DNA from: Massilia sp. 9I
GTDB lineage: Bacteria > Pseudomonadota > Gammaproteobacteria > Burkholderiales > Burkholderiaceae_D
Length of the DNA: 64,000 bases
Assembly (NCBI RefSeq): GCF_902506415.1
Contig: NZ_LR733275.1
Location: 4,269,834-4,333,833 of the forward strand
Direction of reading: 5' to 3'
Positions 1 to 9,388 of the stretch are shown here, in pieces. A model generated the notes under the pieces. That model searched no databases. It was not told the origin of the DNA and saw only the letters and a program-made list of their open reading frames with translations. Positions within the stretch are counted from its first letter, which is position 1. Each line of letters opens with the position of its first letter. A program made the translations under genes and the position numbers.

Positions 1-884
1 AGGTAGTCCGGCGCCAGCTGTTGCGGCGTGACGGGAATCGCGGTCTCCGGCGTGGCGATCAGGTCGGCCGGGGCGGCGGTGATCATGCCGTGGTAGCGCG
101 TGACGATGTCGGTCAGGTAGGCCATGTCGAACTTCTGGTCCTGCGCGACGTCGCCCTGCAGCAGGCGCACGCTGAGCGGCTGGCCGACCTCGTGGGTCCA
201 GGCGACCTGCTTCAGGCCGAAGCCGGCCGCCATCAGCGCCGCGAACAGGCCGATGGCGGGCCAGCGCGCGCGCTGGGTCAGCATCACGAGGCAGCCCGCG
301 CAGACGGCCGCCAGCACGCCGAGGCCATAGACGCCGACCAGCGGCGCGTAGCCGGCGAGCGGTGACACGTTGTGGGCGTAACCTGCGGACGCCCAGGGGA
401 AACCGGTGAAGACCCAGCCGCGCATCCATTCCGACACGCCCCAGGCGACGGGCAGCACCAGCAGCACGAAGCTGGACACGGGCAGCGACCATTTGCGGCG
501 CAGCCAGCTGGACACGCCGCCGGCAAAGGCGCCGAAGAGGCCCATGTACAGGCCGAGCACGGCGATGGCGATCGCGCCAAGAATAGCGGGCAGGCCGCCG
601 AAGCGGGTGATGGCGATGTACAGCCAGTGCATGCCGGCCACCGACCAGCCGAAGCCGAAGGCCCAGCCGAGCCAGGCGCCGCGGCGGCTTGATGTGCCCA
701 TGCCGACCTGGTAGAAGAACCAGGCGAGGGCCAGGAACTGCACCGGCCACCAGCCGAAGGGCTCGAAGGACAGCAGGGAGGTGCTGCCCGCGAGCGCCAT
801 CAGTACCAGGGCCTTCGGGGAAGGCCTGGTGCCGCGCAGTGCCGGGTCAGGAGTCGTTACGGGCTGGGTACGGCGGCGCAGCAT
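1..884 (-). CDS. lnt: apolipoprotein N-acyltransferase Lnt (3' end outside window)
   Basis: Transfers the third acyl chain onto the N-terminal cysteine of lipoproteins in the inner membrane. The frame starts at ATG 884 with MLRRRTQPVTT and stays open to the window edge, so about 294 residues are visible of a usual 500 or more. The N-terminal half is a run of hydrophobic helices, followed by the start of the carbon-nitrogen hydrolase domain. LIATPETAIP near the edge carries the Glu that is the first member of the family's Glu-Lys-Cys triad; the Lys and Cys lie beyond the window. The start overlaps the corC stop in a TGATG junction, so it is translationally coupled as the last gene of the miaB-phoH-ybeY-corC-lnt operon. 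Confidence 0.93.
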   Translation of the reverse strand, partial: MLRRRTQPVTTPDPALRGTRPSPKALVLMALAGSTSLLSFEPFGWWPVQFLALAWFFYQVGMGTSSRRGAWLGWAFGFGWSVAGMHWLYIAITRFGGLPAILGAIAIAVLGLYMGLFGAFAGGVSSWLRRKWSLPVSSFVLLVLPVAWGVSEWMRGWVFTGFPWASAGYAHNVSPLAGYAPLVGVYGLGVLAAVCAGCLVMLTQRARWPAIGLFAALMAAGFGLKQVAWTHEVGQPLSVRLLQGDVAQDQKFDMAYLTDIVTRYHGMITAAPADLIATPETAIPVTPQQLAPDY

Positions 885-1762
885 CAGTCGTGGTTGTCGT
901 CGCGGTCCGGCAGCTTTTCGACCAGCAGCACGTGAATCTGACGCGCGTCGGCGCGCAGCACTTCGAAGCGCAGGTTCTCGAGGTCGAACACTTCACCCTT
1001 GTGCGGCATGCGGCCGAGGTGGCTGGCCACCAGGCCGCCGATGGTGTCGGCGTCGTCTTCGGACAGGTCGGCGCCGACCTCTTCGTTGAACTGCTCGATC
1101 TCGGTCAGCGCCTTGACGCGCCAGCGCGGGCCCAGCTGGCCCTCCTTGATCGACAGGATGTTGTCTTCGTCCTCGTCGACGTCGTACTCGTCGTCGATGT
1201 CGCCGACGATCTGCTCGAGCACGTCCTCGATGGTGATCAGGCCGGCCACGCCGCTGTACTCGTCGACGACGATGGCCATGTGGTTATGGTTGGCGCGGAA
1301 GTCGCGCAGCAGCACGTTCAGGCGCTTCGATTCCGGGATGAAGATCGCCGGGCGCAGCATCTTGCGCACGTCGAAGGAGTCCTCGGCGTAGTAGCGCAGC
1401 AGGTCCTTGGCCAGCAGGATGCCGACCACCTTGTCGCGCTCGCCCTCGATGGCGGGGAAGCGCGAGTGCTGGGTTTCGAGCACGATCGGCAGCCACTGCT
1501 CGATCGGGTCGGTAATGTCGATCACGTCCATTTGCGAACGCGGCACCATGATGTCGCGCACCGACAGGTCGGAGACCTGGAACACGCCCTCGATCATCGA
1601 GAGTGCGTCGGCGTCGATCAGGTTGCGCTCGTGGGCTTCGTGCAGGACTTCGAGGAGTTCCGCGCGGTTTTCAGGCTCGGGGGAGATGAGTGCGGTCAGC
1701 CGTTCGAACAGCGACCGGTGGGGTTTGGCGTCCGATCGGACGTCACTGGGATACTCGGGCAT
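884..1762 (-). CDS. corC: HlyC/CorC family CBS-domain protein
   Basis: About 292 residues from MPEYPSDVRSD. An upstream in-frame Met would add 26 residues that do not look like the family, so the shorter start is preferred. The protein has a paired CBS domain region (around VRDIMVPRSQMDVID and VDEYSGVAGLITIEDVLEQ), then an acidic linker (DDEYDVDEDED), then the C-terminal CorC_HlyC transporter-associated domain. There are no membrane segments. CorC is linked to Mg/Co efflux and membrane integrity; the exact role is not settled. It sits between ybeY (125 bp upstream) and lnt (1-base overlap), the classic ybeZYX-lnt arrangement. Confidence 0.95.
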   Translation of the reverse strand: MPEYPSDVRSDAKPHRSLFERLTALISPEPENRAELLEVLHEAHERNLIDADALSMIEGVFQVSDLSVRDIMVPRSQMDVIDITDPIEQWLPIVLETQHSRFPAIEGERDKVVGILLAKDLLRYYAEDSFDVRKMLRPAIFIPESKRLNVLLRDFRANHNHMAIVVDEYSGVAGLITIEDVLEQIVGDIDDEYDVDEDEDNILSIKEGQLGPRWRVKALTEIEQFNEEVGADLSEDDADTIGGLVASHLGRMPHKGEVFDLENLRFEVLRADARQIHVLLVEKLPDRDDNHD

Positions 1763-1887
1763 AGTTGGCGTGAAGCCGTTGTTACGATGGGGTATAGGAT
1801 ACACCAAAAGGGGCGATGGCCCACAATGCACGCCGATCACGGCATGTTGACGTACGGAAAGGGCGGGATCGCGCCCGCCCCCGTGTT

Positions 1888-2355
1888 TCAGTCGGCGTAC
1901 GGATCCGGGTAGCCGAGCACTTCCATGATGTCGCTCTCGAACTGCTCCATCTCCTCGGCTTCCTCGTCGTGTTCGTGGTCGTAGCCCTGGGCGTGCAGCA
2001 CGCCGTGCACCACCAGGTGGGCCGCGTGCTCCTCGACGGTTTTACCCTGTTCCTCGGCTTCGCGCTGCAGGACGTCGGTGCACAGGATGATGTCGGCCTG
2101 GGTCGGGTCGTCCTCGCCCAGTTCCTCGCCTTCGTTGTAGGCGAAGGTCAGCACGTTGGTGGCGTAGTCCTTGCCGCGGTACTGGCGGTTGAGCGACTGC
2201 CCTTCATCAAGATCGACGAAGCGGATCGCCAGTTCGGCCGGACCGAGCAGCGCCGCTTCCACCCAGCGCTGCAGCATGTCCTGCGTGATCTCCTGTTCCA
2301 GGCGGGTGTCGGCGTACTGGACGTCGAGATCGAGCTTATGTTTTTTTTCTTGCAT
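1888..2355 (-). CDS. ybeY: rRNA maturation endoribonuclease YbeY
   Basis: A 155-residue single-domain metalloenzyme involved in 16S rRNA 3'-end maturation and ribosome quality control. The zinc-binding signature [11 protein letters not shown] is intact, giving His117, His121 and His127. Length is normal for the family. The start overlaps the 3' end of phoH by 20 bases, so the two are very probably co-translated. The very A-rich 5' codons (MQEKKHK) are unusual in this GC-rich context but fit an early translated region. Confidence 0.96.
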   Translation of the reverse strand: MQEKKHKLDLDVQYADTRLEQEITQDMLQRWVEAALLGPAELAIRFVDLDEGQSLNRQYRGKDYATNVLTFAYNEGEELGEDDPTQADIILCTDVLQREAEEQGKTVEEHAAHLVVHGVLHAQGYDHEHDEEAEEMEQFESDIMEVLGYPDPYAD

Positions 2356-3427
2356 TTTTCACAGGTAGCGGTTTGGGGAGGGCGGCCAGTTCCTCGATCG
2401 AGGAATTCTTTTCGTAGGCGTCGATGATACGCGCCACCACCGGGTGGCGCACCACGTCTTCGCTGGCGAAATGGGTGAAGGCGATGCCGCGCACGTTCTT
2501 CAGCACGTGGATCGCGTCCACCAGGCCCGAGCGCTGGGACTTGTGCAGGTCGACCTGGGTCACGTCGCCGGTGATCACGGCCTTGCTGCCGAAGCCGATG
2601 CGGGTCAGGAACATCTTCATCTGCTCGACGGTCGTGTTCTGGGCTTCGTCCAGGATCACGAAGGCGTGGTTCAAGGTGCGCCCGCGCATGTAGGCCAGCG
2701 GGGCGATCTCGATCACCTGCTTCTCGAACAGCTTCTGGGTGCGATCAAAACCGAGCAGGTCGTACAGCGCGTCGTACAGCGGGCGCAGGTAGGGATCGAC
2801 CTTCTGGCTCAGGTCGCCAGGCAGGAAGCCGAGACGCTCGCCCGCTTCCACCGCCGGACGGGTCAGGATGATGCGCTTGACCGCGTCGCGCTCCAGCGCG
2901 TCGACCGCGCAGGCCACCGCGAGGTAGGTCTTGCCGGTGCCGGCCGGGCCGACGCCGAAGCTGATGTCGTGTTCGAGCACGGACTTCAGGTACTGGATCT
3001 GGTGCGGGGTGCGCCCGCGCAGGTCGCTGCGGCGGGTCTTCAGGGTAGGGCTGACCAGTTCGGACGCCTCGGTGCTGTCCGCATCGATGTCGCCGTCCTT
3101 GACTTCCTTCTCCGCGGGCGCCGGCGCCTCCGCCTCAGGCGGGCTGCGCGGCTTCAGGCCGGAACGCTGCTCGACCAGGGCCAGCTGCACTTCCTCGATC
3201 GGTACGACCTTGTTGGCCACGGCGTAGAAGCGCTCGAGCAGTTCGACCGCGCGCTCGGCATTGCTGCCGCTGACGATGAATTTTTCGCCGCGCCGGAAGA
3301 CGGTGACGTCAAGCGCGGCCGAGATCTGGCGCAGGTTCTCGTCGAGTGGGCCGCACAGGTGGGCAAGCCGCGTGTTGTCGAGCGGATCGGGGATGAAATA
3401 GGAAGGCTGTTGTGGTGTGTTTTTCAA
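2336..3427 (-). CDS. phoH: PhoH family P-loop ATPase (YbeZ)
   Basis: A 363-residue cytoplasmic ATPase. The N-terminal KH-like/RNA-binding part is followed by a variable acidic Pro/Ala/Glu linker at about residues 120-160, then the PhoH P-loop domain. Walker A is seen in [16 protein letters not shown] and Walker B in [11 protein letters not shown]. The adjacent YbeY partner supports a role in RNA metabolism and ribosome maturation. The start overlaps the miaB stop by 4 bases (ATGA), so expression is coupled to miaB. Confidence 0.95.
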   Translation of the reverse strand: MKNTPQQPSYFIPDPLDNTRLAHLCGPLDENLRQISAALDVTVFRRGEKFIVSGSNAERAVELLERFYAVANKVVPIEEVQLALVEQRSGLKPRSPPEAEAPAPAEKEVKDGDIDADSTEASELVSPTLKTRRSDLRGRTPHQIQYLKSVLEHDISFGVGPAGTGKTYLAVACAVDALERDAVKRIILTRPAVEAGERLGFLPGDLSQKVDPYLRPLYDALYDLLGFDRTQKLFEKQVIEIAPLAYMRGRTLNHAFVILDEAQNTTVEQMKMFLTRIGFGSKAVITGDVTQVDLHKSQRSGLVDAIHVLKNVRGIAFTHFASEDVVRHPVVARIIDAYEKNSSIEELAALPKPLPVKNARKKT

Positions 3428-4782
3428 CTGGCTTTGGCAATCGTGTCTAGGTTGGCGACGAGTTCGCCGCGCAGGAAGTAATCATGGCTCGCACTGATAC
3501 GCACGTCGACGAGCTGGCCGATCAGGCTGGCGCCGGCGTCGGCGATGAAGTTGACCACGCGGTTGTTTTCGGTACGGCCCTGCAGCTGCTCCGGATATCG
3601 CTTCGAGGGACCCTCGACCAGGACGCGCTGCACGCTACCGACCATTGCTGCACTATATTTGCGCGTATTCGCGTCAATCAAGGCCTGCAGACGCTGCAAT
3701 CGCGCGAGTTTCACTTCGTGCGGCGTATCGTCCTCGAGATTGGCGGCCGGGGTGCCCGGACGCTTGCTGAAGATGAAGCTGAAACTGTTGTCGAAACCGA
3801 CGTCCTCGACCAGTTTCATCATGGCCTCGAAGTCGGCATCGGTTTCGCCCGGGAAGCCGACGATGAAGTCGGACGAGAACACCATCTCCGGGCGCACCGC
3901 CCGGATGCGGCGGATGATCGACTTGTATTCCAGGGCGGTGTAGCCGCGCTTCATGGCGCCGAGGATGCGGTCGGAGCCGTGCTGCACCGGCAGGTAGATC
4001 TGGTTCACCAGCTGCGGGATGCGCGCGTAGGCGTCGATCAGGCGCTGGGTGAATTCCTTCGGATGGCTGGTGACGTAGCGCAGGCGCTCCACGCCCGGGA
4101 TGTCGGCAATATATTCCAGCAGCAGGGCGAAGTCGGCGACCTCGCCGTTCTCCATTGCCCCACGGTAAGCGTTCACGTTCTGGCCCAGCAGCATGATTTC
4201 ACGCACGCCCTGAGCGGCCAGGCCGGCGCACTCGGTCAGCACGTCGCCAAAGGGGCGCGAGACTTCCTCGCCGCGGGTGTAGGGCACCACGCAATAGCTG
4301 CAGTACTTGCTGCAGCCTTCCATGATCGACACGTAGGCCACCGGGCCTTCCACCTTGGCCGGCGGCAGGTGGTCGAACTTTTCGATTTCCGGGAAGCTGA
4401 TATCGACCTGGGTCGCGCCGCTGCTGCGCCGTTCGCGGATCAGCTGGGGCAGGCGGTGCAGGGTTTGCGGACCGAAGACGACGTCGACGTGCGGCGCGCG
4501 CTTGACGATGGCAGCCCCTTCCTGCGACGCCACGCAGCCGCCCACGCCGATCACCAGTTCGGGCTTGTCGCGCTTGAGCGCCTTGAATCGGCCCAGGTCG
4601 GAGAACACTTTTTCTTGCGCTTTTTCACGGATCGAGCAGGTGTTCAGCAGGATGACGTCGGCGTCTTCGGGCGAGTCGGTACGGACCAGCCCGTCGGACG
4701 CGCTGAGGACGTCCGCCATCTTGTCCGAATCGTATTCGTTCATCTGGCAGCCGAAGGTCTTGATGAATACTTTTTTCTGCAT
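3424..4782 (-). CDS. miaB: tRNA-2-methylthio-N6-dimethylallyladenosine synthase MiaB
   Basis: A 452-residue radical-SAM methylthiotransferase that converts i6A37 to ms2i6A37 in tRNAs reading UNN codons. The N-terminal UPF0004 domain carries the auxiliary-cluster cysteines ([24 protein letters not shown]). The radical-SAM cluster motif is CSKYCSYC, and a C-terminal TRAM domain follows (about [24 protein letters not shown] onward, in shortened form). It is the first gene of the minus-strand operon and functionally pairs with miaA at about 20 kb, which makes the i6A substrate. Confidence 0.97.
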   Translation of the reverse strand: MQKKVFIKTFGCQMNEYDSDKMADVLSASDGLVRTDSPEDADVILLNTCSIREKAQEKVFSDLGRFKALKRDKPELVIGVGGCVASQEGAAIVKRAPHVDVVFGPQTLHRLPQLIRERRSSGATQVDISFPEIEKFDHLPPAKVEGPVAYVSIMEGCSKYCSYCVVPYTRGEEVSRPFGDVLTECAGLAAQGVREIMLLGQNVNAYRGAMENGEVADFALLLEYIADIPGVERLRYVTSHPKEFTQRLIDAYARIPQLVNQIYLPVQHGSDRILGAMKRGYTALEYKSIIRRIRAVRPEMVFSSDFIVGFPGETDADFEAMMKLVEDVGFDNSFSFIFSKRPGTPAANLEDDTPHEVKLARLQRLQALIDANTRKYSAAMVGSVQRVLVEGPSKRYPEQLQGRTENNRVVNFIADAGASLIGQLVDVRISASHDYFLRGELVANLDTIAKAS

Positions 4783-5398
4783 GAAGTGCTGTATGGAAAG
4801 GGGAGAGCGGGTGCTTGGGAAGAACAGAGGGCCAGTTTACCGTAAATCCCGTTTCGGCCCCGCAAAGGACATCTTGCCGCCCATTTTTGGTGCCGGCCGG
4901 AACGAAGCGTTTCTTAACCTAAAGTAATTGCAAGCTTGCTCAGATTGTTAAATATAGGATGGCTACCGGATCGTCTCCATCCATTAAAAATTGTCATGTG
5001 GAACTCAAGATTTTCCTCTTGTAAATCAAGAGCTTTGGGCTAACTTCTAATCAGGAAAATTTATTAAAGAAATCTCTTGCGTGCGCCACAAATAATCCCC
5101 ATGTGCTGAAATGCCTATGTGACAAGCTTTCCGCACGATAGCTTGATTTCTGACAATGAGTCACATGCGCGGCTCGGATGTACTGTCGATGTATGAGGCT
5201 GATAATTTGTTTGAAAGACAAGTGCGCATGCGGAGGGGGTACGCGGGGGCATGCAGTCCGGTACGCGTCTTAAGGGGTTCTTCAGGCTGAGCCTGTTTAA
5301 TTTCCTAAAGGTAGTCCGGGAACTTAAGTTGACGAAATGTAGTCTTTAACAAAAGTTCGTGAAGGAACTATTTTAACCAAACTGAAGAGGTAAACATC
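4783..5398. other. AT-rich intergenic region between miaB and the HTH-like gene
   Basis: A 616-base gene-free stretch, markedly richer in A/T than its flanks, separating divergently transcribed genes. It must hold the miaB operon promoter (leftward) and the promoter of the 5399 gene (rightward). Close to the latter there is a short palindrome AACTTAAGTT at about 5320-5330 and a hairpin AGTTC-GTGAAG-GAACT at about 5353-5370, just upstream of a good Shine-Dalgarno (GAAGAGG). No ORF with coding character is visible. Its length and low GC suggest regulation, but no specific site can be assigned. Confidence 0.5.
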
Positions 5399-5797
5399 AT
5401 GGCACAACAACATCATGCTCTGTCTTCGCAAGAAAGCTACAATCCGAACCACCTGCTCGACATCCTGCTCGGCAAGATGCAACTGAAGAACGATGCTGCG
5501 CTGTCGCGCATGCTCGAGGTGGCCCCGCCAGTGATCAGCAAGATTCGCCACCACCGCCTGCCGGTCGGCGCTTCGCTGCTGATCCGCATGCACGAAGTGA
5601 CCGGCATGAGTATCCGCGACCTGCGCGACCTGATGGGCGATCGCCGCACCAAGTACCGCCTGTCGGACGCACAAGGCCGCCCGAAGCCAGAAGAGAAGGC
5701 AGCTCAGGCAGCCGCAGCCGCAGCACAGCAGCAACAGCAGCAAACGCAACAGCAGGGTAACGAAGCCAATCCGTCGACCGGCAATTATGCCCACTGA
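5399..5797 (+). CDS. small HTH-like DNA-binding protein (conserved, function unknown)
   Basis: A 132-residue soluble protein preceded by a clear ribosome-binding site (GAAGAGGTAAACATC-ATG). Residues about 22-75 look like a Cro/CI-type helix-turn-helix: LGKMQLKNDAALSRMLEV, then APPVISKIRHHRLPV. The C-terminal third is a low-complexity Ala/Gln tract (AAAAAAQQQQQQTQQQ), which may be a flexible or interaction tail. I do not recognise a named regulator. The unusually long A/T-rich upstream region suggests it is itself regulated. DNA binding is inferred from the fold-like pattern only. Confidence 0.75.
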   Translation: MAQQHHALSSQESYNPNHLLDILLGKMQLKNDAALSRMLEVAPPVISKIRHHRLPVGASLLIRMHEVTGMSIRDLRDLMGDRRTKYRLSDAQGRPKPEEKAAQAAAAAAQQQQQQTQQQGNEANPSTGNYAH

Positions 5798-5937
5798 TGC
5801 CGTGGGCATGACGGCCGCGACTGTCATGCCTTCGGTGCCAGCGGGCTGCGGCACGGCGCCCTGAGCGCCTGCCGCGCCGGCTCGACCGGCTTTCCATCAT
5901 GCGCCTCGCTGCGCATTTTGGCGTTCCTTGCATCCCA

Positions 5938-6795
5938 TCAGGCCATCAGGATGGCCGACATCTCCTCGTACTGCAGCTCCGTCTCGTGGAAGACCTGCAG
6001 CCACGCTTCTTCCGTCAGCCCCAGCGCCGTCCAGGCCACCGACGACACCCGCGGCGCCAGCTCGTCCGGATTGCCGGCCAGGTCCAGCGCATGCACGACG
6101 CCGCTCGCCACGTGCACGATGGTCGCCAGGAAACCGGCGCCCGCCGCTTCCGGCGTGTGGTGATAAGCGATCGCCTGGCGCATGGTGTCGGAAAAATTCC
6201 AGTGGGCGGCCAGGGCCACCCCGGCATCGACGTGGTCGAGGCCCAGCAGGGTGCGTTCGGCGTCGATCAGCTCGCCGTCATTCTTGTCGCGCAGCGACAG
6301 CACCGCCTGGTAGCGCTCCGGGAAGCGCGCCACCAGCACCAGGCGCCCGATGTCGTGCAGCAGGCCGGCGGTGAAGGCGTAGTCGGCGTTGAAGCGCACC
6401 CGGCGCGCCAGCGCGCGGGCGCAGGCGGCGGTCGCGATCGAATGGCGCCAGAAGGCCTTGTCGTTGAAGCCCGGGCAGCGGCCGGCCGGGAAGCATCCGG
6501 TCAGCGCGGCCGTGGTGATCAGGTTGCGCGTGGCCTGGAAGCCGAGGAAGGTCATGGCCTGCTGGATGGTGGTCGCCTTTACCTGCAATCCGTAGGCGGA
6601 AGAATTGGCCAGGCGCAGGGTCTTGGCGGTCAGCGCCGGGTCGTTCGCCACCTTCCTGGCCAGCACGCCGATGTCGATGTCTTCCTGCTCGATGCTGCCG
6701 AGCAGTTCCATGACGACGGCCGGCAACGAGGGCAGGTCGTCGACGCCGCCGAGGATGTCGGCGCTGTCGAGCTTGCTCGTGTCCGGGACGTTCAT
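5938..6795 (-). CDS. HDOD domain signalling protein
   Basis: About 285 residues starting at MNVPDTSKLDS. The start codon overlaps the stop of the upstream gene by 4 bases (ATGA), which decides it over a Met 21 codons upstream. The HDOD domain spans about residues 18-220, with LPSLPAVVMELL, VANDPALTAKTLRLANSS and LLHDIGRLVL as characteristic segments. HDOD proteins are non-catalytic HD relatives used in output or scaffolding of signalling systems, including motility and c-di-GMP networks. It is co-transcribed with the 109-residue gene upstream, whose N-terminus resembles the region preceding HD-GYP domains. Confidence 0.88.
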   Translation of the reverse strand: MNVPDTSKLDSADILGGVDDLPSLPAVVMELLGSIEQEDIDIGVLARKVANDPALTAKTLRLANSSAYGLQVKATTIQQAMTFLGFQATRNLITTAALTGCFPAGRCPGFNDKAFWRHSIATAACARALARRVRFNADYAFTAGLLHDIGRLVLVARFPERYQAVLSLRDKNDGELIDAERTLLGLDHVDAGVALAAHWNFSDTMRQAIAYHHTPEAAGAGFLATIVHVASGVVHALDLAGNPDELAPRVSSVAWTALGLTEEAWLQVFHETELQYEEMSAILMA

Positions 6796-7121
6796 GGCGC
6801 CACCTCGCGGCGCAGGCGGTAATCCTCGACGTAGCGGCGCAGCAGGCCGGTGGCCCAATCGCCGTGGTCGTCGCGGTCGTTGTGGCGGAACACATGATCG
6901 ACCCTAGCCTGGATCGCTGCCGGATCCGGCGCGCTCACCGGCGCCGCGCGCACGATCGGCGCCGCGGCGATGCCGTGCCGGGCCAGCGACCCGATGGTCG
7001 CCTCATTCAGCGCCATGCCTTCGGCCAGCAGCACGTTCCCGTGCGCGTCGAGCAGCGCATCGGCGAGCACCATGCCTGGATACAGGTGCGCCAGCGCTAC
7101 CAGTTCGTAGCTATCGCTCAT
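6792..7121 (-). CDS. small protein partnered with HDOD gene
   Basis: A 109-residue soluble protein, first gene of a two-gene unit with the HDOD protein (4-base overlap). Residues 10-55 (LYPGMVLADALLDAHGNVLLAEGMAL) match the beta-rich segment found in front of HD-GYP/HDOD output domains. This suggests that a signalling protein is split into two polypeptides, or that this is a dedicated partner. No catalytic motif is visible. Function is not known. Confidence 0.75.
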   Translation of the reverse strand: MSDSYELVALAHLYPGMVLADALLDAHGNVLLAEGMALNEATIGSLARHGIAAAPIVRAAPVSAPDPAAIQARVDHVFRHNDRDDHGDWATGLLRRYVEDYRLRREVAP

Positions 7122-7283
7122 GTTCTTTCCTCTTATTTCCTTCTTTCAATGAGCGCTCGATCTTAACACCCGCTTCCTTGGCCGGTACGCGCTGGCGCAG
7201 GAACTGTGGCGTTCGTGCAGCGGACGCGACAAATGTTGTACGCTTGCAATTCGCGACCTCCATCGCCTCATCACAAGGACACC

Positions 7284-7889
7284 ATGAAACTGTATGTCAG
7301 CCCCGGCGCCTGCTCCCTTGCGCCGCACATTGCCCTGACCGCCGCCGGCCTGCCGTTCTCGATCGAACGCGTCAGCCTGAAAACCAAGGCCATCGCCAGC
7401 GGCGGCGACTTCCGCGAGATCAACCCCAAGGGTTCGGTGCCGGCCCTGCTGCTGGACGACGGCAAGGTGCTGACCGAAGCCGCGGTGCTGCTGCAATACA
7501 TCGCCGACCAGGCACCGGGCGCGCAGCTAATCCCGGCGCACGGCAGTTTCGAGCGCTACCAGGTGCTGGAATGGCTGAACTACACCGCCATGGAACTGCA
7601 CAAGCGCTTCACGCCGATCTTCACTCCGGGCGTGACCGAGGAAGGCCGCAACGCCGCCTGGGCCGCGCTGGCGCGTCCGTTGGGCTATGTGGCCGGCAAG
7701 CTGGAAGGTGGCGAGTTCCTTACCGGCAGCGGTTTTACCATTGCCGACGCCTATCTGTTTACCGTGCTGAACTGGGCCCAGTTCGCCAAGTTCAGCCTGG
7801 ACGACTGGCCGGCGCTGCAGGCCTACCAGGCGCGCGTCGGCGCCATCCCCTTCGTGCAGGAAGCGCTGCGCGCCGAAGGCCTGGCCTGA
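7284..7889 (+). CDS. gstA: glutathione S-transferase
   Basis: 201 residues starting at MKLYVSPGACSLAPHIAL, the same length and N-terminus as the beta-class GstA family; a Met 26 codons upstream is out of pattern. It has a thioredoxin-fold N-terminal domain (cis-Pro segment NPKGSVPALLLDDG, then the LTEAAVLLQYIAD glutathione-binding loop) and an all-helical C-terminal domain with the SGFTIADAYLFTVLNW capping motif. It conjugates glutathione to electrophiles in the cytoplasm. Beta-class enzymes carry a conserved Cys near residue 10; here Cys10 lies in PGACSLAP. Confidence 0.93.
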   Translation: MKLYVSPGACSLAPHIALTAAGLPFSIERVSLKTKAIASGGDFREINPKGSVPALLLDDGKVLTEAAVLLQYIADQAPGAQLIPAHGSFERYQVLEWLNYTAMELHKRFTPIFTPGVTEEGRNAAWAALARPLGYVAGKLEGGEFLTGSGFTIADAYLFTVLNWAQFAKFSLDDWPALQAYQARVGAIPFVQEALRAEGLA

Positions 7890-7945
7890 CACAGGCCGTG
7901 TAAAGATTGCGCCACGCCCACAACGCCTCAGCTAGGATCTCCGCC

Positions 7946-8491
7946 ATGAACAGCCAATGCTACGTCGCATTTTTGCGAGGAATCAATGTTGGACGCGCCA
8001 AGCGGATCGCGATGGCGGACCTGCGCGCGCTGGTCGAGAGCCTCGGCTATACGGGCGTGCGCACCCTGCTCAACAGCGGCAACGTGGTGTTCCGCGCCGC
8101 CGGCTCCACGGCCCAGGAAGCCGCCGCGGCGATCGAGGAAGCGCTGGTGCTCAAGCTGGGCGTGGCGGCGCGCGTGTTCGTGCTCGCGCACGAGGAGCTG
8201 TCCGCCGTCATGGCCGCCAACCCGCTGGTGGAGGTGGCGAGCGACTATTCGCGCCTCTACGTGTTCCTGCTGGGCGACGCGGCGCAGCGCGACAAGCTGG
8301 CCGCGCTCGACGGTCGGGACTGGGGCGGCGAACGCCTGGAGGTGGGCGACAGCGCGGTCTATGTCTGGTGTCCGGAAGGGATGCTGGATAGCGCAGCGGC
8401 TACGGCGCTTGGGAAACTTCTTGGAGATGGGACCACGTCCCGCAACTGGAATTCGCTGGTAAAGCTGCAGGCCCTGTGCGCCGCGACCTGA
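7946..8491 (+). CDS. DUF1697 domain-containing protein
   Basis: 181 residues from MNSQCYVAFLRGINVG. The family hallmark at the N-terminus (YVAFLRGINVGRAKRIAMADLR, then LLNSGNVVF) fixes both identity and start. It is a soluble alpha/beta protein of unknown biochemical function, common in proteobacteria and actinobacteria. It stands alone downstream of the GST and converges with the PEP-CTERM gene; a GC-rich hairpin lies between them. Confidence 0.9.
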   Translation: MNSQCYVAFLRGINVGRAKRIAMADLRALVESLGYTGVRTLLNSGNVVFRAAGSTAQEAAAAIEEALVLKLGVAARVFVLAHEELSAVMAANPLVEVASDYSRLYVFLLGDAAQRDKLAALDGRDWGGERLEVGDSAVYVWCPEGMLDSAAATALGKLLGDGTTSRNWNSLVKLQALCAAT

Positions 8492-8505
8492 GGGTCTGCC
8501 GGCAC

Positions 8506-8526
8506 GGCCGGGCAGGGCGCCCGGCC
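8506..8526. terminator. GC-rich hairpin between convergent genes
   Basis: Perfect 8-bp stem GGCCGGGC/GCCCGGCC with a 5-base loop between the DUF1697 and PEP-CTERM stops. There is no good T-tract on either side, so termination may be weak or Rho-assisted. Confidence 0.45.
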
Positions 8527-8537
8527 TTACTACTACA

Positions 8538-8807
8538 TCACTTGAACTTTTCGCTGCTGTCGCGACCCGCCTTGTAGCCGATCAGGATCAGGCCCAGCAG
8601 CATCATCGCGAAGACTTCCGGTTCCGGCAATTCCGACATGTTCGCCGGTGGAAGTACGACGTCCTGGCGCTGGGTGACGGACAGGCTGCGCACCGGCGCC
8701 TGCACGCGTACTGCGGCCTGGCTGCTGGTGGCGAGATCGATTACGGCGGCTTGGGCGGGACTGCCGAGGCATATTGCCGCAGCCGCTGCCAGTGCATATC
8801 TTTTCAT
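8538..8807 (-). CDS. small PEP-CTERM anchored exported protein
   Basis: 89 residues starting at MKRYALAAAAAICLGSPAQA; a Shine-Dalgarno-like AGAGGA six bases upstream favours this Met over upstream ones. The N-terminal signal peptide is followed by a short mature part and a C-terminal sorting signal: LPEPEVFAMMLLGLILIGYKAGR, i.e. Pro-Glu-Pro, a hydrophobic helix and a basic end. PEP-CTERM proteins are processed by exosortase and linked to exopolysaccharide biofilms; no exosortase gene is in the window. The mature region of only about 40 residues is short for the class. Confidence 0.8.
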   Translation of the reverse strand: MKRYALAAAAAICLGSPAQAAVIDLATSSQAAVRVQAPVRSLSVTQRQDVVLPPANMSELPEPEVFAMMLLGLILIGYKAGRDSSEKFK

Positions 8808-9388
8808 GGCCATTCCTCTTGCTGTTGCTCTTGCCGAGACTTGCATCGGGCCCATGCGCGCACATATAAGAATGGTCGCGTTAGGGCACCTGATGGATTC
8901 AGCATATCAAAACCGAACGAATTGCCGCGTTCAATTGAAACTGCTGAGTTGCTTAAAGAAGTCATCAGGATACTGGCAGATCGGATCATGTTGCGATCAA
9001 TCAAAGAATCTTTCAGTGTCGCGAATTAACCTCGTCCGTCCCTGACATTATTGCAAGTTGATGCCAGCTTTGCCATGCCGTTTTGACAAAAACTCGAAAT
9101 AATTTAAATGTTCGATAATCTTTCCTAATAATCTGCCAATAAATTCCATTATTCATTTATCTACTATCGTCGCGATCGTCATTTTTTTCGACGCACGGTA
9201 TACACCTCGGTTTTTTTTGAGGGTATAGTCTCCTTATCCCATTGCCTTCGGGCATCAAAACAATACCAAACGCACACGTTTGGACACTGAGCGGCCGCCA
9301 CGCGCCGCAAGCCGATCCCGCGAGACCACGACGGTACGGCAACCCAGAAGTAGCGCTGTCCGACTCAAACTTAGCAAGAGATCAAACG
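8808..9388. other. intergenic region upstream of the FtsH-like protease
   Basis: 581 bases without a credible gene between divergent transcription units, distinctly A/T rich from about 8880 to 9240. A TTGACA hexamer is present near 9093, and a TATAGT hexamer at 9224-9229 follows a T-run. Neither has a convincing partner at correct spacing, so no promoter is assigned. The protease start is at 9389, leaving a leader of 150 bases or more if the 9224 hexamer is used. Confidence 0.4.

Noticed and set aside
2444..3481. 345-codon open frame on the plus strand through phoH
   Set aside because: It is the antisense mirror of a clear phoH gene; GC-rich codon bias leaves long open frames on the opposite strand and no domain is seen.
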